The translations under genes and the position numbers were made by a program. A stretch of DNA of 64,000 nt from SIG565 sp964607025. GTDB taxonomy: Bacteria > Bacillota > Clostridia > Oscillospirales > Acutalibacteraceae. The stretch covers positions 34,686 to 98,685 of the forward strand of contig CAZSIL010000002.1 in the NCBI GenBank assembly GCA_964607025.1, given 5' to 3'. The notes beneath the pieces were generated by a model. The model searched no databases. It saw nothing but the letters and a program-made list of their open reading frames with translations, and was not told the origin of the DNA. Below are positions 17,051 through 25,497 of this stretch, piece after piece. Position 1 is the stretch's first letter; each line of letters starts with the position of its first letter.

Positions 17051-17750
17051 GGTGGTGTCCTTCTTTTAACATTTTTCTGCCTATATCTGAGTGACAGTAT
17101 TCGTGTGTGGTGCCGAAGAATACGTGGTCGCGGCCTAAATGCATAATTTTATCTCCGTATTTTACGGCGCACTCGACGTCGTGCGAGATAATAATAAGCG
17201 TTATGCCGTCCGCTTTCAGTTGCTCTAAAATTCCGTAGAACTCGGCGGATGCCAACGGGTCGAGCGCAGTCATTGGCTCATCAAGTAACAAAATTTCTTC
17301 TGCCGCCGCGAGTGCGCGGGCGAGTAACACACGTTGTTTTTGTCCACCCGATAAATTACGGAAAGATTTACTTAAAATATCGGTGATATGCAGCTTTTCG
17401 GCTATTTGCTCTGCCTTTTTTCTTTGTGCTTTGGAATAAGTCAGCGCAAAGCCGCGTTTATTTAAAAAGCCCGACATTATGATTTCTCCAACACTTGCGG
17501 GAAAATCGGATTGTATTTCATTTTGCTGCGGCATATAACCGATTTGGTTTTTTCTAACATCTTCAAATTTTATATCACCGCTAGTGGCGTCAAGGAGCCC
17601 TAACAACAGTTTTACGAGCGTCGTTTTTCCGCTTCCGTTCTCGCCGACGATATAAAAGCTCTCGCCTTTTTCAAGCGAAAAACTAATATCTTTAAGAATA
17701 TACTCGTCCGAAAACTTTTTTGAGAGATTTTCGACTGTTATAATAGCCAC
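17043..17750 (-). CDS. znuC: Zinc ABC transporter ATP-binding protein
   Basis: A 235-residue ATPase: Walker A 'GENGSGKTTL' near 36-45, Q-loop 'MPQQNE', signature 'LSGGQKQRV' near 134, Walker B 'ILLLDEP' near 154 and switch His in 'IISHD'. It powers import by ZnuB. A GTG start shares one base with the TAG stop of the binding-protein gene. The C-terminus is His-rich (HEYCHSD, EGHHHD), which is common in zinc-transport ATPases and may sense or buffer zinc. Confidence 0.94.
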   Translation of the reverse strand: MAIITVENLSKKFSDEYILKDISFSLEKGESFYIVGENGSGKTTLVKLLLGLLDATSGDIKFEDVRKNQIGYMPQQNEIQSDFPASVGEIIMSGFLNKRGFALTYSKAQRKKAEQIAEKLHITDILSKSFRNLSGGQKQRVLLARALAAAEEILLLDEPMTALDPLASAEFYGILEQLKADGITLIIISHDVECAVKYGDKIMHLGRDHVFFGTTHEYCHSDIGRKMLKEGHHHD

Positions 17751-18628
17751 TATTTAAGCCCCTTCCGTAATGCTTCACAGTTTTTTTTCATAATATCTGT
17801 ATAGGTAATGCCCTTGTTAAAATCATCGAGAGACACGTTTTGATATGAATGCAGTTCTAAAATTTCGGCACCAGTAGCGCGGCTCACCGCATCAGCCACC
17901 GATAAGCTGCTCAGTTCTATGCGGTAAATGGCGCTGAGGTGTTTATTTTTTACCGTATCTATAAGGTGTGTTACGGTGTGCAAAGACGGGTCGGTATCGT
18001 GTTCGCAACCGCCAAATGCCGCAGCGTATTCAAGAGAGTAGTATTCGGTAAAATAGATAAATGGAAAACGGTCGGCAACCACCACCGTTTTTTGTTTTGC
18101 ATTTTGTATTACCGATTTTGTATCTTCCGCCAAAGAGGATATTTCGTTTATATACTTGTCCGCGCGGCTGGTGTAAAAATCGGCGTTTTTGCTGTCAATG
18201 GTGCACAGCGCATCAAGTGTTTTTCGCACCATTTTTATAGCGTTGTCGGGCGACGTCCATATATGCTCATCTGCTCCGTGCTCGGTTTCGATTAGTGTCG
18301 CGCAGTCAATCATTTTGATGATTTTATCTTTTTCTTTGTTTTCGAGTGTTTTATTTGCCCATACATCTGACTCGCCACCAATATATATAAACAAATCGCA
18401 GTTTTGTATGTCGGCAATATCCTTTGCAGTCGGCTCGAATGAGTGCATATCACTGCCCGCGGGGATAAGCATTTTTATTTCTGCCTTTTCACCCGCTACT
18501 GCACGGGCAAAATCATAGCATACGAAATTTGTGGTTACAATCTCTGTTTTTCCGCTGCTTTTTTCGGGTGCCGCGCAGCTCGTTGAAAACACAAGTAAAA
18601 TAGTAAGTAAAGCAAGTATTTTTTTCAT
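17750..18628 (-). CDS. znuA: Zinc-binding lipoprotein of ABC transporter
   Basis: A 292-residue cluster A-I (TroA-like) metal-binding lipoprotein. The signal peptide ends in a lipobox at C18 (STSC), so it is tethered to the outer face of the membrane. Metal ligands are visible: His in 'GSDMHSFEP', His in 'DEHIWTSP', His in 'GGCEHDTDPS' and a late acidic site. There is no long His-rich loop. The start is ATG at 18628, which overlaps the regulator's TGA (ATGA) and has GGAG 8 bases before it. The residues do not settle Zn versus Mn, but the adjacent Fur-family gene and operator favour zinc. Confidence 0.9.
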   Translation of the reverse strand: MKKILALLTILLVFSTSCAAPEKSSGKTEIVTTNFVCYDFARAVAGEKAEIKMLIPAGSDMHSFEPTAKDIADIQNCDLFIYIGGESDVWANKTLENKEKDKIIKMIDCATLIETEHGADEHIWTSPDNAIKMVRKTLDALCTIDSKNADFYTSRADKYINEISSLAEDTKSVIQNAKQKTVVVADRFPFIYFTEYYSLEYAAAFGGCEHDTDPSLHTVTHLIDTVKNKHLSAIYRIELSSLSVADAVSRATGAEILELHSYQNVSLDDFNKGITYTDIMKKNCEALRKGLK

Positions 18629-19038
18629 TTTAACACTCCGCATTTGGCGCATTTGCCATAGAGTACGATTCGACTTATATCGAGGGAAAATCCATGCTTG
18701 TGTGATATGTGAGAGGTTAGTTCTTCGATTTTTTCACAGTCAAGATGCAAAAGTTCACCGCACACAGTACATTTTAAATGAAAGTGCTCGTGGCAGTAGC
18801 CCATATCACTTAAATACTGAAAACAGGCGCTCTCACCCTCGGCGGTATATTTGCGCACTTTACCTTCATTTACAAGCTTTTCAAGAGTACGGTAAACGGT
18901 GGTTTTGCCAACGTTTTCCCCGCACTCGTTTAATCTTAAAACAATATCATCGACCGTCATATGAATATCACAGTTATCTTTTAATATGTTCTCGATAACT
19001 GCACGTTGTCTTGTTTTATAGCCGCCTGAATTTCTCAT
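18625..19038 (-). CDS. Fur family regulator (probably Zur)
   Basis: A 137-residue metalloregulator. Winged-helix DNA-binding half at residues 10-80 ('TVDDIVLRLNECGENVGKTTVYRTLEKLV'), then 'HEHFHLKCTVCG' and 'CAKCG', giving the two CxxC pairs of the structural zinc site and the His cluster of the sensing site. It is the first gene of the operon and its stop overlaps znuA by 4 bases. The operator at 19051-19073 sits right downstream of the -10 hexamer, so it most likely represses its own operon when zinc is plentiful. Zur is favoured over Fur or PerR by context only. Confidence 0.9.
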   Translation of the reverse strand: MRNSGGYKTRQRAVIENILKDNCDIHMTVDDIVLRLNECGENVGKTTVYRTLEKLVNEGKVRKYTAEGESACFQYLSDMGYCHEHFHLKCTVCGELLHLDCEKIEELTSHISHKHGFSLDISRIVLYGKCAKCGVLK

Positions 19039-19050
19039 AAAACACTCTCC

Positions 19051-19073
19051 AATTTGAAAATGAGTTTCAAATT
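19051..19073. promoter_or_regulatory. Fur/Zur-type operator
   Basis: AATTTGAAA-ATGAG-TTTCAAATT. Inside it, TTGAAAATGAGTTTCAA is a 7-1-7 dyad of the Fur-family type. It covers the predicted transcription start of the znu operon. Confidence 0.8.
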
Positions 19074-19076
19074 AAT

Positions 19077-19104
19077 ATTTTACTCAAAAAATTGCCAAAG
19101 TCAA
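19077..19104 (-). promoter_or_regulatory. Promoter of the zur-znu operon
   Basis: Minus strand TTGACT, 16-base spacer, TAAAAT, followed at once by the operator. Confidence 0.72.
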
Positions 19105-19110
19105 TAGGTC

Positions 19111-19139
19111 TTGTAAAAATAAGCGCAATATAGTATAAT
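19111..19139 (+). promoter_or_regulatory. Promoter of the rnf operon
   Basis: TTGTAA (19111-19116), 17-base spacer, TATAAT (19134-19139), 34 bases before rnfC. It diverges from the znu promoter with only 6 bases between their -35 boxes, so binding of one polymerase may affect the other. Confidence 0.7.
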
Positions 19140-19173
19140 CATTTTGTAGATTTTTTCAGAAAGGAAGAACTTT

Positions 19174-20511
19174 ATGGAATATAAGTCCGAAGAAGTGCTA
19201 AAGCCCGTCGGAAAAATTTCAGGTTCATTGCAACTCCCACATAGAAAAAGAACAGCCGAGTGTCAAACGGTTAAACTTCCGCTTCCCGAAGTTGTTACGA
19301 TTCCTTTAAAACAAAATATCGGCGCCGAGTGTGAGCCGTTAGTTAAATTTGGTGATAAAGTTTTAGTTGGCACAAAAATAGGCGATAGCGATAAGCCGTT
19401 TTCTGCGCCCATACATGCAAGTATTTCGGGTATCGTTAGAGGATTTACAGATGTTCCCGGTATTGCAGGTGACGTGGTAACGGGTGTTGTTATTGAATCT
19501 GATGGTAAAATGGAAGAAGAAAAATTTGTTCCACCCGTCATTGAAACAACGGAAGATTTAGTTAAAGCTGCCAGAGAATGCGGACTTGTAGGACTTGGCG
19601 GTGCAGGTTTCCCCACACATATAAAATTAGCCCCTGCGGCTAGTGATAGTATCGATACGCTTATAATTAACTGTGCTGAGTGTGAGCCGTATATTACGAG
19701 CGACTATCGCACAAGCATAGAGCATTTTAATGATGTTATTGACGGCGTTTATTTGCTTAAAGATAAACTAGATCTCAAACAAGTTATTATAGCGGTTGAA
19801 AGCAATAAACCAGAAGCAATAAAGGTGCTTTATGAGATTACGAAAGATAGGCGAGATGCTGATAATGCGGTTAAGGTAATGCGGCTTGATACTAATTATC
19901 CGCAAGGCGCCGAAAAGGTGCTTGTATATAATGCCACAAAGCGCAAAATTCCGTTTGGCAAATTACCGTCTGACGTTGGTTGCCTGGTTTTAAATATAAC
20001 AAGTATCGCGGTGCTTAATAAATACGTAAAAACGGGTAAACCTCTTGTTGCAAAAATTTTAACCGTTGATGGCGATGCTGTGCGTGAGCCGAAAAACGTT
20101 TTAGTGCCGATAGGCACACGAATTCGAGATGTCCTCGATTTTTGCGGTGTAGAAGAAGATGTATCTAAGATACTTTACGGCGGACCGATGATGGGCGTTG
20201 CGGTTACAACCGATACCGCCGTAATAACAAAGCAAAACAATGCCATATTGGCATTTAAGGGTGATAATTCAGTGCCAACTACGCCGTGTATCCGTTGCGG
20301 AAAGTGTGTTGCGGCTTGTCCTATGAATTTAACTCCGGCGGCGGTAGAAACCGCAGTCAATTTGGGACTTAATGAAAAATTAGCAAATCTGTACGTAAAT
20401 TACTGTATAGAATGCGGCTCGTGCAGTTTTGGTTGCCCTGCGGGCAGACCGCTCACACAAACTATGCGTACCGCAAAAGGTATATTAAGGAGGTCAAAGG
20501 ATGCGAGATAG
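19174..20511 (+). CDS. rnfC: Rnf electron transport complex subunit C
   Basis: A 445-residue peripheral subunit that takes up or delivers NADH electrons for the ferredoxin:NAD+ oxidoreductase. The NADH/FMN domain has 'GLVGLGGAGFPTHIKL' near 138-153 and 'CAECEPYITSDYR' near 168; two 4Fe-4S motifs close the chain: 'CIRCGKCVAACPMN' near 372 and 'CIECGSCSFGCPAG' near 411. It is the first gene of rnfCDGEAB and overlaps rnfD by 11 bases. The complex couples electron flow between ferredoxin and NAD to Na+ or H+ transport across the membrane. Confidence 0.97.
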   Translation: MEYKSEEVLKPVGKISGSLQLPHRKRTAECQTVKLPLPEVVTIPLKQNIGAECEPLVKFGDKVLVGTKIGDSDKPFSAPIHASISGIVRGFTDVPGIAGDVVTGVVIESDGKMEEEKFVPPVIETTEDLVKAARECGLVGLGGAGFPTHIKLAPAASDSIDTLIINCAECEPYITSDYRTSIEHFNDVIDGVYLLKDKLDLKQVIIAVESNKPEAIKVLYEITKDRRDADNAVKVMRLDTNYPQGAEKVLVYNATKRKIPFGKLPSDVGCLVLNITSIAVLNKYVKTGKPLVAKILTVDGDAVREPKNVLVPIGTRIRDVLDFCGVEEDVSKILYGGPMMGVAVTTDTAVITKQNNAILAFKGDNSVPTTPCIRCGKCVAACPMNLTPAAVETAVNLGLNEKLANLYVNYCIECGSCSFGCPAGRPLTQTMRTAKGILRRSKDAR

Positions 20512-21415
20512 TCTTACCGTTTCATCTTCTCCGCATATACATTTGGGTATTACTACTCAGTCGGTTATGTTGGATGTAATTATTGCGCTTATCCCTGCCG
20601 CCGTTTACGGTACCGTGATTTTCGGATGGCGAGCAGCGGTTATAATTGCTGTTTGCGTGTTATCGGCAGTACTCAGCGAATTTATATGGAACAAAGCGCT
20701 AAAAAAACCAAATTCCTTGGGAGATTTAACAGCCGTTGTTACAGGTCTTTTATTGGCGCTCAATCTTCCGTCTTCGCTGCCTTTTTGGATGGCGGCGCTC
20801 GGCAGTGCGGTTGCCATAATTATTGTAAAGCAGATGTTTGGGGGCCTCGGCCATAACTTCGCAAATCCCGCCATTACCGCCCGTATTGTACTTATGGTGT
20901 CGTTCCCTGCGGCTATGACTAAGTTTTTCGAGCCGTTCAGTGTTACGGTGAGTTCAGCAACACCGCTGGCTGATGCTACTGAATATACACTTCGTGAGTT
21001 ACTCTTTGGTATGCATGCGGGTACCATTGGCGAAACGTCGGTTTTAATGCTTGTTATCGGCGGACTCTATCTTATTATGCGCCGCGTAATATCTCCGATA
21101 ATTCCCGTGTCGTTTATAGGTACTGTGTTTGTCTTCTCATGGGTGCTTGGTGTTAATCCCGTTCAAGCTATATTTAGCGGTGGACTGCTTCTCGGCGCTA
21201 TCTTTATGGCTACTGATTACGTAACAAGTCCCACGTTCAAATGGGGTAAGCTTATATTCGGTGTGGGTTGCGGTATCATTACGGTTGTTATCCGTCAGTT
21301 CGCATCTCTTCCCGAAGGTGTTTCCTATTCAATTTTGGTTATGAACCTGTTGGTACCGCATATCAACAGCTTGACCACGCCTAAACCTTTTGGATGGGAG
21401 GCGGATAAGAAATGA
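20501..21415 (+). CDS. rnfD: Rnf complex subunit D
   Basis: A 304-residue membrane subunit with about nine helices. The covalent FMN site is recognisable as 'SSATPLADATE' near residues 150-160, where the Thr of SATP carries the flavin. 'GGLGHNFANPAITARIVLMVSFP' is a conserved RnfD/NqrB segment. AAGGAGG lies before the ATG, inside the end of rnfC. It overlaps rnfG by 4 bases. Confidence 0.95.
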   Translation: MRDSLTVSSSPHIHLGITTQSVMLDVIIALIPAAVYGTVIFGWRAAVIIAVCVLSAVLSEFIWNKALKKPNSLGDLTAVVTGLLLALNLPSSLPFWMAALGSAVAIIIVKQMFGGLGHNFANPAITARIVLMVSFPAAMTKFFEPFSVTVSSATPLADATEYTLRELLFGMHAGTIGETSVLMLVIGGLYLIMRRVISPIIPVSFIGTVFVFSWVLGVNPVQAIFSGGLLLGAIFMATDYVTSPTFKWGKLIFGVGCGIITVVIRQFASLPEGVSYSILVMNLLVPHINSLTTPKPFGWEADKK

Positions 21416-22050
21416 ATAAGTTTAAAGAGATTTTAAAAACTGTTCTAAAAGCCGCTATCGATTTTTATAATCGCAATAGTGAAGTTTTCCGTTCCGTAAT
21501 TGTTTTAACGGTGATTTGTCTTGTGGTCGCTGCTCTTTTATCGGTTACAAATCTTATAACACAGGAAAGAATTACAAAAATGGAAGCTGTGGCAACTGCC
21601 GATGCTATGGCAGAGCTTGTTTCGGCAGAAAAATACGATAAAGCCGATGTAGGTAGCGGTGAACTTTATATAGCAAAAAATGGCGAAGAAATTAAGGGAT
21701 ATATCGTTAAAACTCAAAGCCGCGGTTACGGTGGAGATATTGTGGCTATGACGGCGATATCAACCGATAAAAAGGTATTGGGAGTAAAAATTCTGTCAGC
21801 CGCTGATGAAACCCCAGGTCTTGGCCAAAACATTACAAAGCAAAACTTTTATTCACAGTATATCGGCAAAAACGAAAATGTATCGGTTGTTAAAAACGGC
21901 GCAGATTCGGATAAAAATGAAATAGACGCTGTAACGGGCGCCACAATTTCTTCCAGAGCGGTGACAAACGCAGTAAATGATGCGTTTGTTTGTCTTAATA
22001 ATTATTTAAAAGCGGTTGAAGTAGCAGAATCGACAGGGGAGGTGCAGTGA
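21412..22050 (+). CDS. rnfG: Rnf complex subunit G
   Basis: A 212-residue subunit with one N-terminal membrane anchor (about 30-50) and an extracytoplasmic flavin domain. The covalent FMN-binding motif is 'DAVTGATISSRAVTNAV' near 173-189, where the Thr of GATIS is the attachment point. Attachment needs an ApbE flavin transferase that is not in this window. The stop shares a base with the next start. Confidence 0.95.
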   Translation: MNKFKEILKTVLKAAIDFYNRNSEVFRSVIVLTVICLVVAALLSVTNLITQERITKMEAVATADAMAELVSAEKYDKADVGSGELYIAKNGEEIKGYIVKTQSRGYGGDIVAMTAISTDKKVLGVKILSAADETPGLGQNITKQNFYSQYIGKNENVSVVKNGADSDKNEIDAVTGATISSRAVTNAVNDAFVCLNNYLKAVEVAESTGEVQ

Positions 22051-22721
22051 TGAAAAAGGGAAATTTAAAGTACTTAACAAACGGTATTATTAAAGAAAAT
22101 CCTGTTTTACGTCTTATGCTCGGCACCTGTCCAACTTTGGCTGTTACTACCGCCGCCATAAATGGTATCGGTATGGGAGTTGCAGCGACAGTTGTGCTTG
22201 TCGGCTCAAACCTTGTTATTTCATTGCTTCGGAGCGTTATCCCCGATAAAGTGCGTATTCCTGCATACATTACCGTTATTGCAGGTTTTGTAACGGTGGT
22301 GCAAATGCTTGTAAAAGCATTTTTGCCGAGTATTGATGCGGCACTTGGTATTTATCTGCCGCTTATAGTTGTTAACTGCATAATACTAGGCAGAGCCGAA
22401 ATGTTTGCCTCCAAAAACAGCGTGTTGCCAAGCGTACTTGACGGTATCGGTATGGGTATTGGATTTACTGCAACTCTTACCGTTATGGGCGCTATCAGAG
22501 AATTAATAGGCGCGGGTTCTATATTTGGATTGACTGTTACCGCGAACTTTATTGACCCGATGATAGTAATGCTTCTCCCACCGGGTGGCTTCTTTGTGTT
22601 TGGAATACTCGTTGCAGTATCTAATAAACTTGCCACACTTTCGGGTAAAAAAACTGTAGAACATACGGGTTGCGGTGAGTGTCCTATGAAGGATGCTTGT
22701 AAGACAGGAGGGAAAGCGTAA
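22050..22721 (+). CDS. rnfE: Rnf complex subunit E
   Basis: A 223-residue integral membrane subunit with six helices, homologous to RnfA/NqrD. 'LGTCPTLAVTTAAINGIGMG' and 'IYLPLIVVNCIILGRAEMFA' carry the paired conserved cysteines that hold a shared iron site within the membrane. The C-terminus ends in a Cys-rich tail (CGECPMKDAC). I choose the ATG at 22050, which overlaps the rnfG TGA by one base; a GTG one codon earlier is also possible. Confidence 0.94.
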   Translation: MKKGNLKYLTNGIIKENPVLRLMLGTCPTLAVTTAAINGIGMGVAATVVLVGSNLVISLLRSVIPDKVRIPAYITVIAGFVTVVQMLVKAFLPSIDAALGIYLPLIVVNCIILGRAEMFASKNSVLPSVLDGIGMGIGFTATLTVMGAIRELIGAGSIFGLTVTANFIDPMIVMLLPPGGFFVFGILVAVSNKLATLSGKKTVEHTGCGECPMKDACKTGGKA

Positions 22722-23302
22722 TGGCAGGAACTATAGTTTCTATTTTACTTGCAGGACTTCTCACCGAGAATATGATTTTATCAAAATTCCTCGGTATTTG
22801 TCCCTTCCTTGGCACATCCAAAAAAGTTGGAACGGCGTTTAGTATGAGCGTAGCGGTAACGTTGGTTATGATAATAGCAACCGCCGTTACCTATCCGCTT
22901 TATGCTTATATTTTAGTGCCGCTCGGTCTTGAGTATTTACAAACAATTTTGTTTATACTTGTAATCGCCGCTATTGTTCAGTTTTTGGAAACGGTACTTA
23001 AAAGGTATATTAAATCGGTTTATAATGCGCTGGGAATTTATCTGCCGCTTATAACCACAAACTGCGCGGTGCTCGGTATTACAATTCTGCATTTTACAAA
23101 GGGTTATTCTTTTGTTTTAGCTCTTGTAAATGCACTGGCGGCGGGTCTTGGCTTTATGCTCGCCATGATCATATTTGCGGGTATCCGTTCTCGTCTTGAA
23201 ACCGCTGATGTTCCAAAGTTTCTTAAGGGGCTTCCCATAACTCTCATAGCCGCGGCTATCGTGTCCCTATCGTTCTTGGGATTTGCGGGAATAGGGGGTT
23301 AA
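22721..23302 (+). CDS. rnfA: Rnf complex subunit A
   Basis: A 193-residue membrane subunit with six helices; 'ENMILSKFLGICPFLGTSKK' near residues 15-34 and 'YLPLITTNCAVLG' near 108 hold the conserved cysteines that, with RnfE, bind the membrane iron centre. The start codon overlaps the rnfE stop by one base; GGAGGGAAAG precedes it. Confidence 0.95.
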   Translation: MAGTIVSILLAGLLTENMILSKFLGICPFLGTSKKVGTAFSMSVAVTLVMIIATAVTYPLYAYILVPLGLEYLQTILFILVIAAIVQFLETVLKRYIKSVYNALGIYLPLITTNCAVLGITILHFTKGYSFVLALVNALAAGLGFMLAMIIFAGIRSRLETADVPKFLKGLPITLIAAAIVSLSFLGFAGIGG

Positions 23303-23305
23303 TGT

Positions 23306-24091
23306 ATGACTGGTATTTTGTATGCCACCCTAATTATAGGTGGCACAGGACTTGTTCTTGCGGTAATTTTAGCTCTTGCATCTAAATTTATGGCAGTACC
23401 TGTGGATGAAAAGGTGGAGCAGGTACGTGCTTGTTTGCCTGGTGCTAACTGCGGCGCCTGTGGGTATTCTGGATGTGACGGTTATGCCGCCGCGGTAGCA
23501 GCAGGGGAAACACAGCCCAATCTTTGCACCCCTGGCGGTGACGATACGGCAAAGAAGTTATCCGATTTGCTCGGTGCTGAAATTGTGGTCGAGAAAAAAT
23601 ATGCATTTATAAAATGCAATCATGGACTCGATAAAGCCATAAGAGAATTTAATTATAACGGCGCCGCAAGTTGTATTTCAGCAAACCTAATGTATAAAGG
23701 TCCTCTTTCTTGTAAATTCGGTTGTTTGGGCTTTGGCGACTGTGTAAGAGTGTGCGATTACGGTGCGCTGAAAACAGAAAACGGTCAGGTAACGGTTGAT
23801 AAAACACTTTGTACAGGGTGCGGCAAGTGTGCTGCGGTGTGTCCTAAGGGTATAATCGAGATTTTGCCCGAAAAGGCAAAATTTGCGGTTGCCTGTTCCA
23901 ATACACAAAAGGGCGCAGCGGCGCGCAAAGTGTGTAGCGCTGCTTGTATCGGATGTCAGAAATGTGTAAAACTCTGCCCCACAGCAGCCATTACGGTAGA
24001 AAACAATTTAGCGCATATCGATATAGAAAAGTGTATTGGTTGCGGTAAATGTGCGGCACAGTGCCCCACAAAATGTATCGTAAATGCATAA
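23306..24091 (+). CDS. rnfB: Rnf complex subunit B
   Basis: A 261-residue ferredoxin-docking subunit. One N-terminal membrane helix is followed by a 4Fe-4S domain 'CLPGANCGACGYSGCDGYA' near 42-60 and then ferredoxin-type clusters: 'CTGCGKCAAVCPKG' near 171, 'CIGCQKCVKLCPTA' near 213 and 'CIGCGKCAAQCPTKC' near 244. It accepts electrons from reduced ferredoxin. It ends the operon with a terminator 5 bases after the stop. Confidence 0.96.
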   Translation: MTGILYATLIIGGTGLVLAVILALASKFMAVPVDEKVEQVRACLPGANCGACGYSGCDGYAAAVAAGETQPNLCTPGGDDTAKKLSDLLGAEIVVEKKYAFIKCNHGLDKAIREFNYNGAASCISANLMYKGPLSCKFGCLGFGDCVRVCDYGALKTENGQVTVDKTLCTGCGKCAAVCPKGIIEILPEKAKFAVACSNTQKGAAARKVCSAACIGCQKCVKLCPTAAITVENNLAHIDIEKCIGCGKCAAQCPTKCIVNA

Positions 24092-24095
24092 AAAG

Positions 24096-24126
24096 TTCCC
24101 CGAGAAAAAATTCTCGGGGATTTTTA
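24096..24126 (+). terminator. Terminator of rnf operon
   Basis: TCCCCGAGAA-AAAA-TTCTCGGGGA followed by TTTTTATT. Confidence 0.92.
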
Positions 24127-24155
24127 TTGCAAAGTTTAGCAAATAGTGGTATAAT
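24127..24155 (+). promoter_or_regulatory. Promoter of riboswitch-controlled operon
   Basis: TTGCAA (24127-24132), 17-base spacer, TATAAT (24150-24155). Transcription would start near 24162, a few bases before the aptamer. Confidence 0.75.
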
Positions 24156-24164
24156 AATTGTAAT

Positions 24165-24250
24165 TAAGAGGGAGTAGCTGGCGGCGAGGCCGTGGCACTC
24201 GGCGTCAATACGGATTATTCCCGCCGATGTCTTAAATTGCAAGACTCTTA
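24165..24250 (+). promoter_or_regulatory. yybP-ykoY (Mn2+) riboswitch aptamer
   Basis: The sequence carries the family's conserved parts in order: AAGAGGGAGTAGC at the 5' side of helix P1, CGGCGTCAATACGGAT forming the first docking loop, CCCGCCGATGTC for the second arm, and TTGCAAGACTCTT closing P1. These match the GGGGAGUAGC ... GUCGUCAAU ... GCAAGACC pattern of the Mn2+-sensing family. AAGAG (24166-24170) pairs with CTCTT (24245-24249) in P1. The family is known to sense Mn2+ and usually controls Mn2+ export or homeostasis genes. Here the gene behind it is an OadB-like membrane protein. Confidence 0.87.
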
Positions 24251-24282
24251 CTGTGAAACGTTACAGTAAGAGTCTTGTTTTT
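24240..24282 (+). terminator. Riboswitch expression platform (terminator overlapping P1)
   Basis: CAAGACTCTTACTGT pairs perfectly with ACAGTAAGAGTCTTG and is followed by TTTTTA. Its left arm includes the 3' strand of aptamer helix P1, so ligand-stabilised P1 and the terminator exclude each other. This predicts an ON switch: Mn2+ binding permits read-through. Confidence 0.88.
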
Positions 24283-24311
24283 ATAGTAATATTTTTTAAG
24301 GAGAAAATGTT

Positions 24312-25484
24312 ATGGAAATTTTGTATGAAAATCTGTTAACCATAACCTGGCAACAGGTAGTTATGTGGTTAATCGGCGGAATTTTGATATTCCTTGCCAT
24401 CAAAAAAGAAATGGAACCGACACTTTTGTTACCTATCGGTTTCGGCGCAATTCTTGTTAATATCCCAGGTTCAGGCGCTATTACAAGATTTTTTCAGAAC
24501 GGTGTGGATAAAACAGTAGAAGTTTTAAACGGTGCGTTATCTCCCGAAGGTCTTGAAGCCGAACACGGCGCGTTAACAACGCTTTTTGACGCAGGTATTG
24601 CCAACGAACTTTTCCCGCTTATACTCTTTATCGGTATCGGCGCGATGATTGACTTTGGTCCGCTTCTTTCCAACCCGAAACTTATGATTTTCGGCGCGGC
24701 GGCGCAGTTCGGTATCTTCTTTACACTGTGTTTGGCATCAATGTTCTTTCCAATTAACGATGCGGCGTCAATCGCTATTATCGGCGCGGCGGATGGCCCT
24801 ACTTCAATCGTTGTTGCCAATAAACTTGGTAGCCAGTATCTCGGCGCTATAATGGTTGCGGCATATTCTTATATGGCACTCGTTCCCATTATTCAGCCCC
24901 CTGTAATCAAACTTTTAACCACCAAAAAAGAGCGTATGATTCGTATGCCCTATGAGCCGAAGGAAGTTAAGAAAATCACCAAAATTTTATTCCCGATTAT
25001 CATCACCATCGTGGCAGGTGTTGTGGCTCCCGCTTCGGTTTCGCTTATCGGTTTCCTTATGTTCGGCAACTTAATCCGTGAGTGCGGCGTACTTGATTCA
25101 CTTTCGGAAACTGCTCAAAAGGTACTTGCAAACTTAATTACAATTTTCCTTGGTATTACAATAGCTTCTCAGATGACTGCCGAAAAATTCTTGGCTCCCA
25201 ACACGTTGCTTATATTAGGTCTCGGTCTTGTTGCCTTTATCTTTGATACCGCGGGCGGCGTATTGTTTGCAAAGTTCTTAAACCTTTTTATGAAGAAGAA
25301 GATAAACCCGATGATTGGTGCCGCAGGTATTTCGGCTTTCCCGATGTCAGGCCGTATCGTTCACAAAATGGGGCTCGCAGAAGACCCGCAAAACTTCCTG
25401 CTTATGCACTCAATCGGTGTTAACGTTTCAGGACAAATCGCATCGGTTATCGCCGGTGGCTTGATTCTCAATTTCTTTATGTAG
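24312..25484 (+). CDS. OadB-like sodium-ion-translocating decarboxylase beta subunit (no alpha subunit nearby)
   Basis: A 390-residue membrane protein with about nine to eleven helices, the usual length of OadB/GcdB/MmdB. Family hallmarks are intact: the re-entrant segment 'NDAASIAIIGAADGPTSIVV' near 150-170, whose Asp corresponds to the Na+ site residue of Klebsiella OadB, and 'GVNVSGQIASVIAGG' near the C-terminus with the conserved Asn and Ser. In known pumps this subunit couples decarboxylation of carboxybiotin to Na+ export. No carboxyltransferase or biotin carrier gene is within the window. AAGGAG precedes the start. A Mn2+ riboswitch controls it, so Mn2+ or another cation could be the true substrate (inference). 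Confidence 0.88.
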   Translation: MEILYENLLTITWQQVVMWLIGGILIFLAIKKEMEPTLLLPIGFGAILVNIPGSGAITRFFQNGVDKTVEVLNGALSPEGLEAEHGALTTLFDAGIANELFPLILFIGIGAMIDFGPLLSNPKLMIFGAAAQFGIFFTLCLASMFFPINDAASIAIIGAADGPTSIVVANKLGSQYLGAIMVAAYSYMALVPIIQPPVIKLLTTKKERMIRMPYEPKEVKKITKILFPIIITIVAGVVAPASVSLIGFLMFGNLIRECGVLDSLSETAQKVLANLITIFLGITIASQMTAEKFLAPNTLLILGLGLVAFIFDTAGGVLFAKFLNLFMKKKINPMIGAAGISAFPMSGRIVHKMGLAEDPQNFLLMHSIGVNVSGQIASVIAGGLILNFFM

Positions 25485-25497
25485 GGAGGATTTTAAG

